Source: Vibrio xiamenensis (lineage in GTDB: Bacteria; Pseudomonadota; Gammaproteobacteria; Enterobacterales; Vibrionaceae). Taken from it: DNA of 64,000 nucleotides. How positions within the stretch are numbered: the stretch's first letter is position 1; every line of letters starts with the position of its first letter. The translations under genes were made by a program, and so were the position numbers. The stretch spans positions 168,576 to 232,575 of the forward strand of contig NZ_FNDD01000004.1 of NCBI RefSeq assembly GCF_900100015.1. Reading direction: 5' to 3'. Shown here piece by piece: positions 1 to 9,252 of this stretch. The notes under the pieces were generated by a model. That model made no database searches. It worked only from the letters and a program-made list of their open reading frames with translations, and was not told where the DNA came from.

Positions 1-11
1 ATGACACCAGC

Positions 12-1079
12 ATGTGCAGTGACCACCAATGGATGAGTGAAGCGATTCGCTTAATTGAAGCCGATTACCAACGCTCCGCCGATACGCATTTGATCAAACT
101 CGATTTGCCCTGCCTTGATGGCATCGACGTGTATTTAAAAGACGAAAGCACTCACCCAACCGGCTCGCTTAAGCATCGCTTGGCCCGCTCGCTGTTTCTG
201 TATGCGATTTGTAATGGTTGGGTAAATCGTGGCACGCCGATCATTGAATCATCGTCGGGCAGCACTGCGGTATCAGAAGCCTACTTTGCCCGCCTGCTCG
301 GCTTACCGTTTATCGCGGTGATGCCAAAGTGCACTGCGCTAAAAAAGATTGAGCAGATTGAATTCTACGGCGGTAAAGCGCACTTGGTCGAACGCTCGGA
401 TCAAATCTACGCGGAATCTCAGCGACTAGCTGAAGAGCTCGGCGGTCACTATATGGACCAATTTACCTACGCTGAACGCGCCACTGACTGGCGCGGCAAT
501 AACAATATTGCCAACGCTATTTTTAATCAGATGCAGCTTGAGCGCTACCCGGTGCCAACTTGGGTAGTGATGAGCCCAGGTACAGGCGGCACCTCAGCCA
601 CGATTGGCCGCTTTATTCGCTATCAAAAACACGCCACTAAATTGTGTGTGGTTGACCCGCTAAATTCAGTGTTTCACGACTTTTATCGCACCGGTGATAA
701 ACAGTTAACTAGCACCGTGTTTAGTAAAATCGAGGGCATCGGCAGACCAAGGGTGGAACCAAGCTTTATTCCCGGCGTGATTGATGAAATGCGCACCATT
801 GAAGACCGAGCCAGCGTGGCAACTATTTATTGGCTTGAAACCTTGCTGGGACGCAAAGCTGGCGCCTCAACAGGCACGAACTTGTACGGCGCGCTGCAAC
901 TGGCGAGTGAAATGGCGCAGCGCGGTGAGCGCGGCTCGATTGTGACTTTACTGTGTGACGGCGGCGAGCGTTATCTCGACACCTATTACGACAGTCAGTG
1001 GGTGAAAGATAACATTGGTGATGTGCAGCCTTACTTCGCTCAATTAGAAACGTTTCAGGCCACCGGACGATTCGCTTAG
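12..1079 (+). CDS. PLP-dependent cysteine synthase-family lyase
   Basis: Fold-type II PLP enzyme (cysteine synthase/threonine synthase superfamily), probably cytoplasmic. The Schiff-base lysine lies in the GSLKHR motif (K54), followed by an SSSGSTA substrate-loop motif near residue 81 and a glycine-rich phosphate-binding segment (SPGTGGTSATIG) near 190. The overall pattern is closest to Cds1-type L-cysteine desulfhydrase-like proteins rather than CysK/CysM, but the substrate cannot be read from sequence. The frame stays open upstream to the window edge, so the true start may lie outside. It converges on fliJ and is probably not part of the flagellar cluster; it marks its left border. No hairpin terminator is visible in the 21-base gap to fliJ. 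Confidence 0.8.
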   Translation: MCSDHQWMSEAIRLIEADYQRSADTHLIKLDLPCLDGIDVYLKDESTHPTGSLKHRLARSLFLYAICNGWVNRGTPIIESSSGSTAVSEAYFARLLGLPFIAVMPKCTALKKIEQIEFYGGKAHLVERSDQIYAESQRLAEELGGHYMDQFTYAERATDWRGNNNIANAIFNQMQLERYPVPTWVVMSPGTGGTSATIGRFIRYQKHATKLCVVDPLNSVFHDFYRTGDKQLTSTVFSKIEGIGRPRVEPSFIPGVIDEMRTIEDRASVATIYWLETLLGRKAGASTGTNLYGALQLASEMAQRGERGSIVTLLCDGGERYLDTYYDSQWVKDNIGDVQPYFAQLETFQATGRFA

Positions 1080-1100
1080 TAGTAATTGAATTTAGAGATG

Positions 1101-1544
1101 TTAAAGGACTTCACGCTGCTTAAGGCGCGAGTTAATGATGTCTTCAATCAGCTTTTGTTCGCGCTTAGCTTTTTCATAGCTTTGCTTTTTCTGCCATCGC
1201 TCTAGCACGCTTTCAAGGCCTTTAACACGTGCGTGCTTGTCTTCAAGCTGCCTTTGCACTGACATGCATTCCGCTTCCATCACCGCCTGCTCTTGGCGGT
1301 GGTGAACCAGCAGCTTTTGCAACATGGTATCGACGTGATTTAGGTTCATCAACGCAGCGCTATTGAGCACTGGGCTGCGAAACGCCGATTCTCCAGTATG
1401 CATTTTTAGCTCATTAAGCATTTCCATCTGATGCTGCATGTACTGGTTTTTCTTGCGCATGTTTTCAAGCTGCTGACCGACGTCATCGCGGCGCTTTTCT
1501 TCCACTTGGTGCAGTTTTCCTACTGCGGTAATTTTTGAGTCCAT
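1101..1544 (-). CDS. fliJ: Lateral flagellar FliJ, export chaperone/ATPase stalk
   Basis: Small, almost wholly alpha-helical, charged coiled-coil protein of 147 aa, the usual FliJ length. FliJ binds inside the FliI hexamer and links the ATPase to FlhA in the flagellar type III export gate. Sequence similarity alone is weak, as is normal for FliJ. The call rests on the heptad-like composition (many Q, K, E, L) and on position as last gene of the fliEFGHIJ operon, 70 bases after fliI. Its 3' end faces the PLP-lyase gene. Confidence 0.85.
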   Translation of the reverse strand: MDSKITAVGKLHQVEEKRRDDVGQQLENMRKKNQYMQHQMEMLNELKMHTGESAFRSPVLNSAALMNLNHVDTMLQKLLVHHRQEQAVMEAECMSVQRQLEDKHARVKGLESVLERWQKKQSYEKAKREQKLIEDIINSRLKQREVL

Positions 1545-1614
1545 GATTGCGCCTTATTTGTATTGCAGTGATTGCAAAATTCCGATTTTGAAATGCTCTT
1601 AATTCAGCTTGGTG

Positions 1615-2961
1615 TTACAAGCTTTGAAACATCTGCGCCAGTTCGGTCAAGCTGGTGCGATAATCCACGGCCTGATTGGCCGGTTGCTGCAAATACGCTT
1701 TGAGTAGCGGATACATCTGCACTGCTTTATCCAGCTCAGGATCTTGCCCCGGCTGATAACCGCCGAGAGGCAAAAGCTCTTTCACTTGCAGATAGTTAGA
1801 ATAAAGCTGACGGAACTGGTTTGATACCGTGGTGTGCACCTCTTGAGTACACGCTGACATACAGCGGCTAATGGAGGCATTAATATCAATCGCCGGATAA
1901 TGCCCCTGCTCGGCCAGTTGCCGTGACAGCACCACGTGACCATCTAAAATCGCCCGCGCCGAATCAACCACCGGATCTTGCTGGTCGTCGCCTTCAGCCA
2001 GCACGGTATAGATAGCGGTTAAGCTGCCGTGTTGGTTTTCGCTGTTGCCAGCACGCTCTAGCAGCTGGGGCAAAATACTAAATACCGATGGCGGATAGCC
2101 ACGCGATGCCGGCGGCTCGCCAAGTGACAACGCGATTTCACGCTGCGCCATCGCGTAGCGCGTCAGTGAATCCATCAGTAGCAGTACATCTTTGCCTTGG
2201 TCGCGAAAATACTCCGCCACGCGATGGCAAAGCAGGGTCGCGCGAAGACGCATCAACGGAGATTCATCGGCTGGTGCAACGATCATGATCGCCTTTTTGC
2301 GCGCCTCAGGAGATAAATTACGCTCAACGAACTCACGTACTTCTCGGCCCCGTTCACCAATCAATCCCACCACAATCACATCAGCTTCGGTATTTTGAGT
2401 AATCATGCCCATCAGCACACTCTTACCAACACCACTCCCCGCCATTAAACCGATACGCTGGCCTTTACCGACAGTTAATAGGCCGTTAATTGCCCGCACG
2501 CCGACATCAAGCGGCGTATCGACCGGGCGACGTTTGAGCGGGTTAATCTGTTTTGGCTCAAGGGAAACGCGATCGCCCCCTTTAAACGCGGGGCCATCAT
2601 CAAACGGTTCGCCAAGGCCATTAACCACGCGGCCCAACCATTGATGGCTAAGTAGCACAGTACTGTCGCCATCGAGTGGCACCACTTTGGCACCAGCAAA
2701 CAAACCGCCTAAGCGTCGAATTGGCATTAAATAGGCTATGGTGTGGTCAAAACCCACCACTTGCGCTTCAATCATGTCGCCTTCAGCGGTTTCGACTAAG
2801 CAGCGCTGCTCAAGCTTAAACCGGCAACCTACCGCTTGCAGCATTAAGCCATTCACTTTAACAAGACGCCCCGTTACTCGCGCAACGGGGACAGAATCCA
2901 GTGAGGCTATGGCATCGTTTAGGCGATCCGTCAGTTGAGAATTCATACCACTTTGACTCAC
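1615..2961 (-). CDS. fliI: Lateral flagellar export ATPase FliI
   Basis: Flagellum-specific ATPase of the type III export apparatus, related to F1 beta. Walker A is GSGVGKS with lysine K180; the Walker B region VLLLMDSLTRYAMAQREI and the adjoining GEPPASRGYPPSVF segment are typical of FliI. Length (448 aa) is normal. The start ATG overlaps the fliH stop, indicating translational coupling. It works with FliH (stator-like regulator) and FliJ (stalk) at the cytoplasmic face of the basal body. Confidence 0.95.
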   Translation of the reverse strand: MSQSGMNSQLTDRLNDAIASLDSVPVARVTGRLVKVNGLMLQAVGCRFKLEQRCLVETAEGDMIEAQVVGFDHTIAYLMPIRRLGGLFAGAKVVPLDGDSTVLLSHQWLGRVVNGLGEPFDDGPAFKGGDRVSLEPKQINPLKRRPVDTPLDVGVRAINGLLTVGKGQRIGLMAGSGVGKSVLMGMITQNTEADVIVVGLIGERGREVREFVERNLSPEARKKAIMIVAPADESPLMRLRATLLCHRVAEYFRDQGKDVLLLMDSLTRYAMAQREIALSLGEPPASRGYPPSVFSILPQLLERAGNSENQHGSLTAIYTVLAEGDDQQDPVVDSARAILDGHVVLSRQLAEQGHYPAIDINASISRCMSACTQEVHTTVSNQFRQLYSNYLQVKELLPLGGYQPGQDPELDKAVQMYPLLKAYLQQPANQAVDYRTSLTELAQMFQSL

Positions 2962-3788
2962 TCAGACACTCCTTGAGCGGCGCTGTTTGAGTCAGACATT
3001 CTTGAATCAGAAGTTGTTGAATCAGAGCCACCATCCAGTGCAACACTTGCGGCAATGTCTGGGTCAGTGACCGATGTGGTGGTGTTTTCATCCAGTAGAT
3101 GCTGTTTCACGTTGTCCATGCAGGTTTCAAGCCGTGAATCGCAGCTGGCGTCCGCTTCGGCGTGTTCGGTTTCCAGATGACAACCGCCGACTGGCAACTC
3201 AGGATTGGCCACCAAACGCCACTCTTTAGGCAGCTCGGCATTGACGTTGCGAATCCGCTCAAGATCCTGCGGATTTAAATGCACCGTCACTTGCTCGGAC
3301 TTACCAGGCATGGCGTGCAGAGTTTCGTCCACCAAAGACAAAATCTGCTGCGGCATCAGAGTCAACTCGGCGCGAATCACCTGCTGAGCCACTTTTTGCA
3401 CCAATTCACAAATAATGTGACGCTGCTGTTGCTCGCGCTCTTTTTGCCAGCGCGACAAGGTTTGATATAGCTCGTTAACTGGCTTAGCGGCATCAAGAAA
3501 CGTCTGTTTTCCTGATTGTTCACCGGACATAAACCCTTTTTGAAAGCCCTCTTTTTGCCCTTCGGCTAAACCTTGTTGACGACCTTGTTCGATACCTTGG
3601 CGCAGACCTTCGTCATGGCCTTGGCTCAAACCTTGTTTAAAACCCGCTTCCAATTGGCGCTGAATGTCGACTTGGCGTTCTTTGCCATTGGCCGCTTGCG
3701 CCTGCTCCTCCACCGTTGGCTGAGCCAACGGTGGAAAGCGATGTATTCGATACCCATTGTTGGGTAATCGCATGATCTTCTCCCCCAT
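2958..3788 (-). CDS. fliH: Lateral flagellar FliH, export ATPase regulator
   Basis: FliH holds FliI inactive and docks the complex on the C ring. The protein shows the FliH hallmark, an uninterrupted GxxxG run: twelve glycines spaced every four residues from about G49 to G93, predicted to form a helix-packing surface. A second start at 3773 (Met6) has a better ribosome site (GGGGGAG six bases upstream), so the first five residues are uncertain. The C-terminal tail (after about 235) is a long Ser/Asp/Thr-rich extension beyond the usual FliH core. It lies between fliG and fliI and overlaps fliI. Confidence 0.9.
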   Translation of the reverse strand: MGEKIMRLPNNGYRIHRFPPLAQPTVEEQAQAANGKERQVDIQRQLEAGFKQGLSQGHDEGLRQGIEQGRQQGLAEGQKEGFQKGFMSGEQSGKQTFLDAAKPVNELYQTLSRWQKEREQQQRHIICELVQKVAQQVIRAELTLMPQQILSLVDETLHAMPGKSEQVTVHLNPQDLERIRNVNAELPKEWRLVANPELPVGGCHLETEHAEADASCDSRLETCMDNVKQHLLDENTTTSVTDPDIAASVALDGGSDSTTSDSRMSDSNSAAQGVSE

Positions 3789-3793
3789 CGCGA

Positions 3794-4795
3794 TTACTCC
3801 AGCGTCGGCTCTTGATAAAGCAGCAGTTCGATTTCACCGGCATCGGCCAGTTCACGGACGATCTGCATCACTTCTTGGCGTGCTTGCTCAACGCGGCTAA
3901 CACCCAGAGCACCACTGATACGCATCTCGTCTTCCAAAGATTTGATCATACGCTGTGGCATAGAACGCTTGATGGCTTGTTGCAAACTGATATCGGCACC
4001 TTTGAGCGCGACAGCCCAAAGTTCCAACGGCACTTGCTGCACCAAACGGTCCATGGTGTCTTCGCGCTGGCGGCCAAGGACCATAAATTCGAACATGTTC
4101 TGTTCGATTTCGCCGACGATCTCTTCGTCTTGCAGACGCAGCATCTCCATCAGCATCGCGCGGTCGCCATCGTAACGGTTGATGATATCCGCCACCTGTT
4201 TGACGCCCGACACTGGCGCGCTTTGGGTGATCGAAATGTTCTCGATGCAGCGCTCGATCAGATCGTTAAGATCGCTGGCGACTTGATGGTCGATATCTTG
4301 CAAACGCGCAATGCGAAACAGCAGCTCATCGTGATAATCCGAAGGCAATTGTTTCAGCACCAACGATGAGGTTTCGGATGGCAAATACGCGAGGAAAATC
4401 GCCTGCATCTGCGGGTGCTCTTGGCTGATAAACTTCGCCAACATTTCCGCATCCACCCACTGTAGACGCTGCATGTTGTTGCGAATTTCATCGCCATACA
4501 GGTCGTTGAGCAAGCCTTTGGCTAAATCGTTACCCAACGCTTTACGTAAAGTATTACGCAAATAAGTTTTCGATGCGCCGCGAATGCCGCTCTGCTCACT
4601 AAAGTCTTCAAAGAAGCGCTGAATCACCACTTTGGCATTGTCGCTTTTGATGCCACTTAGTTTGGCCATCGCGCGGGTTACGCGCTGTGTTTCGTCGCGG
4701 CTAAAGTGACGTAGTACTTTCGCCGCGGCATCTTCACCCATGCCAAGTAAGACAAGGGCGGTTTGCTCTACAGGATTAAGCGTTTGATTCTGCAT
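3794..4795 (-). CDS. fliG: Lateral flagellar motor switch protein FliG
   Basis: FliG sits on the MS ring, forms the top of the C ring and carries the charged torque helix that contacts the stator LafT. The start is placed at 4795 (MQNQTLNPVEQTA), where GGAGAGG gives a proper ribosome site; an upstream ATG at 4885 would only add a non-homologous tail. It overlaps the end of fliF by 20 bases. The middle domain carries the EHPQ motif (HPQMQAIFLAYLP, about residue 125) conserved in all FliG. Length of 333 aa is standard. Confidence 0.95.
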   Translation of the reverse strand: MQNQTLNPVEQTALVLLGMGEDAAAKVLRHFSRDETQRVTRAMAKLSGIKSDNAKVVIQRFFEDFSEQSGIRGASKTYLRNTLRKALGNDLAKGLLNDLYGDEIRNNMQRLQWVDAEMLAKFISQEHPQMQAIFLAYLPSETSSLVLKQLPSDYHDELLFRIARLQDIDHQVASDLNDLIERCIENISITQSAPVSGVKQVADIINRYDGDRAMLMEMLRLQDEEIVGEIEQNMFEFMVLGRQREDTMDRLVQQVPLELWAVALKGADISLQQAIKRSMPQRMIKSLEDEMRISGALGVSRVEQARQEVMQIVRELADAGEIELLLYQEPTLE

Positions 4796-6539
4796 CTGCC
4801 TCTCCGTCTTCTTCTTCGCTGTTCTCATTGACATTGACCCATTGCTTGAGCACTTCCGCAACACGCTCAGGCTCTTCATCAGCAATCAGGGTTAGGTGTT
4901 TCAATTGAATCTCAAGTGGCGAACCTGGGGCTGGCAACATTTCGTTGGTCATATCCAAACCAGAGGTCGCGGTAGTAATGCCTTTCTCGCTGAGTCGGCG
5001 GTTGATCGCCTCTTCGCGCTCGCGCTCTTCACGAGTTTGCAGGTCAAAGTCTTGCTCTTCAATCGCATCGGCCAGTTCAAGTTCACTGTCACGGCGATCA
5101 GCGCCAGTTAAGTGCATGATAAGCGGACGTAGAACAAACAAGATCATCGCCAAGCCAAGCAAACCACCAATCACGTAACGCAATGGCTGTTGCACGGTTG
5201 GGTCTTGCCACCATGGAATCTCAATCGGATCTTCAAGCGCAACTGGCGTGAAGTTGAAGGTTTGCAAACTCAGGCTATCGCCGCGGTCAGTATCAATTCC
5301 CACCGCATCAGAAAGCATGGTTTGAATTTCATCGCGCTCTTGTTGTGTCCACGCTTGACCATCCGGCGCCGCCACACGGTTCAACAGCACAGAAACGTTA
5401 AGCTTTTTGATCTGACCTTGCTGATATTGAGTCTTACGCACGCTGCTGCCTACCGCGTATTGACGGTTTGCTTCAGTTCGTGAGTTACGGTTTTGGCTGT
5501 CATTGGTCGGCTTTTCGCCGGTCACTGGTGGCTCATTACTGAGCGAGCCCGGAACGCCAAGCGCAATTTGGTCAATCGAGTTGTTGTTGATGGTGTGCTC
5601 AGTGCGCACCACTGGCTGGTTGTCGAGCACTTCTTTAGTCTCTTCAACACGGCTAAAGTCGAGATCAGCGGCCACTTGCACACGGAAGTTACTTGGACCA
5701 ACAATCGGCGTTAGCATATCAGCGGCGCGTTGAATGATCTGCTTCTCAACGTTTTTCTGGTATTCAAGGAATTTTGCGTTCACTTTGCCAGACGTTTCTG
5801 AACCCACATCGGCGCTAAGCAGGCGACCGTATTGGTCGACCACTGAGACATGTTCCATCGCCATGCCGCTCACACTGCCAACCACCAAGTTGATGATCGC
5901 TTCAACTTGCTCCGGTTTTAAATCTTTACCCGGTTTAAGTTCTAGCATCACAGATGCTGAAGGCTTTTCACCGTTTTGACGCACGAAAAGAGTCTCACGC
6001 GGAATCGCCAAGTGAACGCGTGCATTGGTAACCGCGTTAAGTGAAATGATAGTGCGTACTAACTCGCCTTCCAGACCATGGCGATAGCGGGCGGTTTCCA
6101 TAAACTGGCTGGTACCAAGCGAGCTGTCTTCGCCAATCGAATCCAGCCCGGTTGGCAACTTGGCTTTAACGCCTTTGGCTGCCAGCAACATACGAATGCG
6201 CGCCACTTCACCTTCAGGTACCAACACTTGGCCGTTTTGCTCTTGCAAACGGTAGCTCACGCCTTCCGTTTCCAGCACAGACACCACTTCGCCAATGTCA
6301 AAGCGTTCTTGCTGGCCATAAAGAGGACGATAGCTTTGCGATGAGCTCCACAACACCACCACGATGATCGCCGCAACGATCGCTGCCATTACCGCAGACA
6401 GCACCAAGTTACGTTGGCTACTAGACCACAGCTGTTTGATTTTGGCCGTCACTTGCGACATCGAATCCGAGGCCATATTCGGCGCCACAGGCGTCGCCGG
6501 TAGAGGAGTATTCGCTACTTGAGTAGATAAGTCAGACAT
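4776..6539 (-). CDS. fliF: Lateral flagellar MS-ring protein FliF
   Basis: FliF (587 aa) oligomerises in the inner membrane to form the MS ring. Two membrane helices are visible, near residues 44-66 and 454-475, enclosing a periplasmic part with YscJ-like ring-building domains (for example the GVKAKLPTGLDSI and RYRHGLEGEL segments). The cytoplasmic C-terminus is acidic and binds FliG. It follows fliE closely in the motY-lafK-fliEFGHIJ operon and overlaps fliG. Confidence 0.95.
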   Translation of the reverse strand: MSDLSTQVANTPLPATPVAPNMASDSMSQVTAKIKQLWSSSQRNLVLSAVMAAIVAAIIVVVLWSSSQSYRPLYGQQERFDIGEVVSVLETEGVSYRLQEQNGQVLVPEGEVARIRMLLAAKGVKAKLPTGLDSIGEDSSLGTSQFMETARYRHGLEGELVRTIISLNAVTNARVHLAIPRETLFVRQNGEKPSASVMLELKPGKDLKPEQVEAIINLVVGSVSGMAMEHVSVVDQYGRLLSADVGSETSGKVNAKFLEYQKNVEKQIIQRAADMLTPIVGPSNFRVQVAADLDFSRVEETKEVLDNQPVVRTEHTINNNSIDQIALGVPGSLSNEPPVTGEKPTNDSQNRNSRTEANRQYAVGSSVRKTQYQQGQIKKLNVSVLLNRVAAPDGQAWTQQERDEIQTMLSDAVGIDTDRGDSLSLQTFNFTPVALEDPIEIPWWQDPTVQQPLRYVIGGLLGLAMILFVLRPLIMHLTGADRRDSELELADAIEEQDFDLQTREEREREEAINRRLSEKGITTATSGLDMTNEMLPAPGSPLEIQLKHLTLIADEEPERVAEVLKQWVNVNENSEEEDGEADAESNA

Positions 6540-6542
6540 GAT

Positions 6543-6902
6543 TTACACCGGCATCTTCATAATGTCGTCAAACGCACCAACCACTTTGTTGCGCACTTGC
6601 AGCAAAGCATCAAAAGACAGGCTGGCTTTTTGGCTCGCTACCATAGCGCCCACCAAGTCATCACTCTTACCGGTTTCAACATCGGTCATGCGCGTACTGG
6701 CAATCGCTTGATGCTCGTTAACCACGTTAAGCACACTGGTCAGCGCTTTTGAAAAAGTCATCGGTTCATTAAGATTTAACTGTTGAACGTCCAAAGGGTT
6801 TTCGCTAACCACAAAATCCGGAGTGGCACGAACGCTCATCGCGTCCATTTTTGCCAGCATCAGCTGCTCGGCTGAGAGTGGGTTGGTATTTAAGTTATTC
6901 AT
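6543..6902 (-). CDS. fliE: Lateral flagellar FliE, MS ring-rod junction
   Basis: Small (119 aa) export substrate that links the MS ring to the proximal rod. The C-terminal half (SLSFDALLQVRNKVVGAFDDIMKMPV) matches the FliE signature. It begins 14 bases after the lafK stop, with an AAAGGAG ribosome site in that gap, so it is probably transcribed with lafK and motY rather than from its own promoter. Confidence 0.92.
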   Translation of the reverse strand: MNNLNTNPLSAEQLMLAKMDAMSVRATPDFVVSENPLDVQQLNLNEPMTFSKALTSVLNVVNEHQAIASTRMTDVETGKSDDLVGAMVASQKASLSFDALLQVRNKVVGAFDDIMKMPV

Positions 6903-6916
6903 TGGTTTTCTCTCCT

Positions 6917-8251
6917 TTAGGCGGCTGAGCCTAGGACTGACTGTAAATCGATACCTTGCTCGCGCATCGCGGCTAATTTGTAACGCAAGGCTCGAGTGGA
7001 CACGCCTAAGGCATTGGCGGTTTTAGTCCTATTTCCACCAAATTGACGTAGCTTATCGAGGATAAATCTGAACTCGGCCTGTTTCTTCGCTTCCACGTGG
7101 CCGAAGTTCTCATGTGGGGTGATTTCCATTACCGGACGTTGAAACTCGATAGGTAACATCAAATCTTGCGCGGTGATGTAGTCGCCATGGCGCATCACCA
7201 AAGCACGTTGAATCACGTTCTCAAGCTCACGAATGTTGCCTGGCCAGTTATATTGGCTAAGCGCCATTTGCGCATCTTGCGACAAGTGACATTGACTTTT
7301 ATCCTGGTATTTTTCGATAAAGAAGCGACTGATCGGAAGAATGTCTTCTTTGCGCTCGCGCAGCGGCGGCCAATGCAGTGGCAGCACATCCAAGCGATAG
7401 TACAAATCTTCCCGGAAAGTGCCTTTTTGCACTTCTTCACGCAGGTCTTTGTTAGTGGCCGCTATCACGCGAATATCAAGCTGGATCGCTTTGTGGCTAC
7501 CAACACGTTCCACTTCTCGCTCTTGCAATACGCGCAGTAACTTCGCTTGCACCCCTGGTGACATTTCGCCGATTTCATCGAGCAAAATCGTGCCACCATT
7601 GGCTTCTTCAAACTTACCGCTTTGCGATGAGGTTGCACCGGTAAATGCGCCTTTGACATGACCAAACAGTACCGCTTCTAGCATGGATTCTGGAATCGCG
7701 GCGCAGTTCACCGCAACAAACGGCCCTTCACAGCGTGGAGACTGTTCATGAACATAACGAGCCAGCACTTCTTTACCGGTACCCGACTCACCGGTGATCA
7801 ACACGCTGGCGTTGGTGCACGCGGCGCGATGAGCCAGCTGCAATACCTGTTTGCTACGCCAAGACTCGGCGACGAAATTGGCCATCGGCTTCTCTAACGC
7901 TTCAACTCGACTTAACAAATTAAGTAATTGTTTTGACTCAAAAGGTCGCACCAAATAGTCAGTGGCACCGGATTTCATGGTGTCGGCGGCAAGTATGCCT
8001 TCCGCTTGATCAACGATTGCGATCGTGGCGCTTTTCTGCCCTTGACGCTGATAACAAGAAACCCACTCACGCATGCCCATATCTGGTAAAGTTGAGCTCA
8101 CCAAAGTAATAGGCGCTTTCGCTTCAAGCAGCGCGCTGCGCCCAGTACGGGCATGGCGAACCGCATAACCCGCTGCTGTTAACACCGCGATCATCGCATC
8201 GGCATAGAGCTCGTTGGGCTCTACTAAAAGGATGTCTGTTTTAGCCATCAT
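6917..8251 (-). CDS. lafK: LafK, sigma-54 activator of lateral flagellar genes
   Basis: NtrC-family activator: receiver-like domain (about 1-120), AAA+ domain with Walker A GESGTGKE (K160) and sigma-54 contact loop GAFTGA (201-206), and a C-terminal Fis-type helix-turn-helix (GGNRTKTANALGVSTRALRYKL). The receiver is degenerate: the acidic pair reads VEP, the phospho-acceptor aspartate is replaced by Ser52 (context LVSSTLPDMG), and the conserved K-P-F is R-P-F. It is therefore unlikely to be switched by phosphorylation at that site. The start at 8248 (second ATG) has better spacing from GGAAGG. Its start overlaps the motY stop. Expected targets are the sigma-54 sites before lafB and flgB. Confidence 0.95.
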   Translation of the reverse strand: MMAKTDILLVEPNELYADAMIAVLTAAGYAVRHARTGRSALLEAKAPITLVSSTLPDMGMREWVSCYQRQGQKSATIAIVDQAEGILAADTMKSGATDYLVRPFESKQLLNLLSRVEALEKPMANFVAESWRSKQVLQLAHRAACTNASVLITGESGTGKEVLARYVHEQSPRCEGPFVAVNCAAIPESMLEAVLFGHVKGAFTGATSSQSGKFEEANGGTILLDEIGEMSPGVQAKLLRVLQEREVERVGSHKAIQLDIRVIAATNKDLREEVQKGTFREDLYYRLDVLPLHWPPLRERKEDILPISRFFIEKYQDKSQCHLSQDAQMALSQYNWPGNIRELENVIQRALVMRHGDYITAQDLMLPIEFQRPVMEITPHENFGHVEAKKQAEFRFILDKLRQFGGNRTKTANALGVSTRALRYKLAAMREQGIDLQSVLGSAA

Positions 8252-9252
8252 TGAACCTTCCCTGCATCGTTATTTTGTATGGATTGCTCAAAAACTACTG
8301 ACTCATCATTACGCACCAGTCGTATGCTTACTCGACGATTCTGTGCTTTACCAATTGCACTACTGTTGCTTGCAACCGGATACCGAGAACCGTGAGCACG
8401 CACTTCGATCATTTGATCCGGCACACCGAGTTCGTTAAGCACTTTTTCAACCGCCTCAGCACGAATACGTGACATATTCAGATTGGCGGCGTTGGTACCA
8501 ACGTTATCGGTGTGACCGTCAACCAATACTTTGGTGACTGTGTCATCGGCTTGGATAAAACTGGATAGAGCCTTGAGGTTTTGACGTTGTTTGCCCGTCA
8601 GCTCCTTTTGCCCAACATCAAAAAATAACCGCGTGTCACGCGCTTGTGCATAAGTGATATCAGGTAGAGCAGACTGACATTTGGTAAATTGGTCGAAACT
8701 CGGTTTGAACCGAATTGCGGGAATGCGAATATCGGCGAGTGGTGTCGACTTATCGTCGCTAAGTTGAATATTGATCCAGCTGCCCTGTTCGACGGCCTGA
8801 ATTAATTCACTGACACCTTGCCTAAATTTAATTTTATTCGATCTTGGTTCCGAATATCCGTCAGAAATAAAATCTTTCTCTGCTGGCATCCAAGGTGGAG
8901 CCATTCGATATAGCTCGGCATTATTTCCATAAACCGATTTATTTTTCATCTTCAACTCTAACGTTGTAGAACGATTAGTAACAGCGTGGAAATAAATACT
9001 CCCCACCGATTCCTCATTATGAATCAGTGTGCATTCTAAATGTTGTTCTTTATAATTCCATGTTGCCAAGTCCATTGGAACCTGAATCACATTATCTGCT
9101 TTCGCCACAGAACTAAAAATAGGCAAGAGCAAAAATACAGCCGAAAAATAAAAGTTAAACCTTGGTTCAAACTTTTTTATTTTACCTTTAGCTGACATAA
9201 GCGAATTATAAAAATATGCCATTAAGTTATCTTTGTTGGCATACACCTTCAT
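8248..9252 (-). CDS. motY: MotY-like T-ring protein of the lateral motor
   Basis: Periplasmic motor protein with a C-terminal OmpA/MotB-like peptidoglycan-binding domain (LFFDVGQKELTGKQRQNL, then VLVDGHTDNVGTNAANLNMSRIRAE, then the RRVSIRL end motif). The N-terminal half (DNVIQVPMDLATWNYKEQH onward) matches MotY. A signal sequence is visible but sits unusually far in (about residues 25-53, ending VAKA). The start at 9252 is supported by AAAGG seven bases upstream. First gene of the minus-strand operon, divergent from fliM. It should anchor LafT/LafU stators around the basal body. Confidence 0.9.
   Translation of the reverse strand: MKVYANKDNLMAYFYNSLMSAKGKIKKFEPRFNFYFSAVFLLLPIFSSVAKADNVIQVPMDLATWNYKEQHLECTLIHNEESVGSIYFHAVTNRSTTLELKMKNKSVYGNNAELYRMAPPWMPAEKDFISDGYSEPRSNKIKFRQGVSELIQAVEQGSWINIQLSDDKSTPLADIRIPAIRFKPSFDQFTKCQSALPDITYAQARDTRLFFDVGQKELTGKQRQNLKALSSFIQADDTVTKVLVDGHTDNVGTNAANLNMSRIRAEAVEKVLNELGVPDQMIEVRAHGSRYPVASNSSAIGKAQNRRVSIRLVRNDESVVFEQSIQNNDAGKVQ

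Noticed and set aside
3812..4369. 185-codon plus-strand frame opposite fliG
   Set aside because: Shadow of a clearly conserved gene; its translation is His/Gln-rich with no family resemblance.
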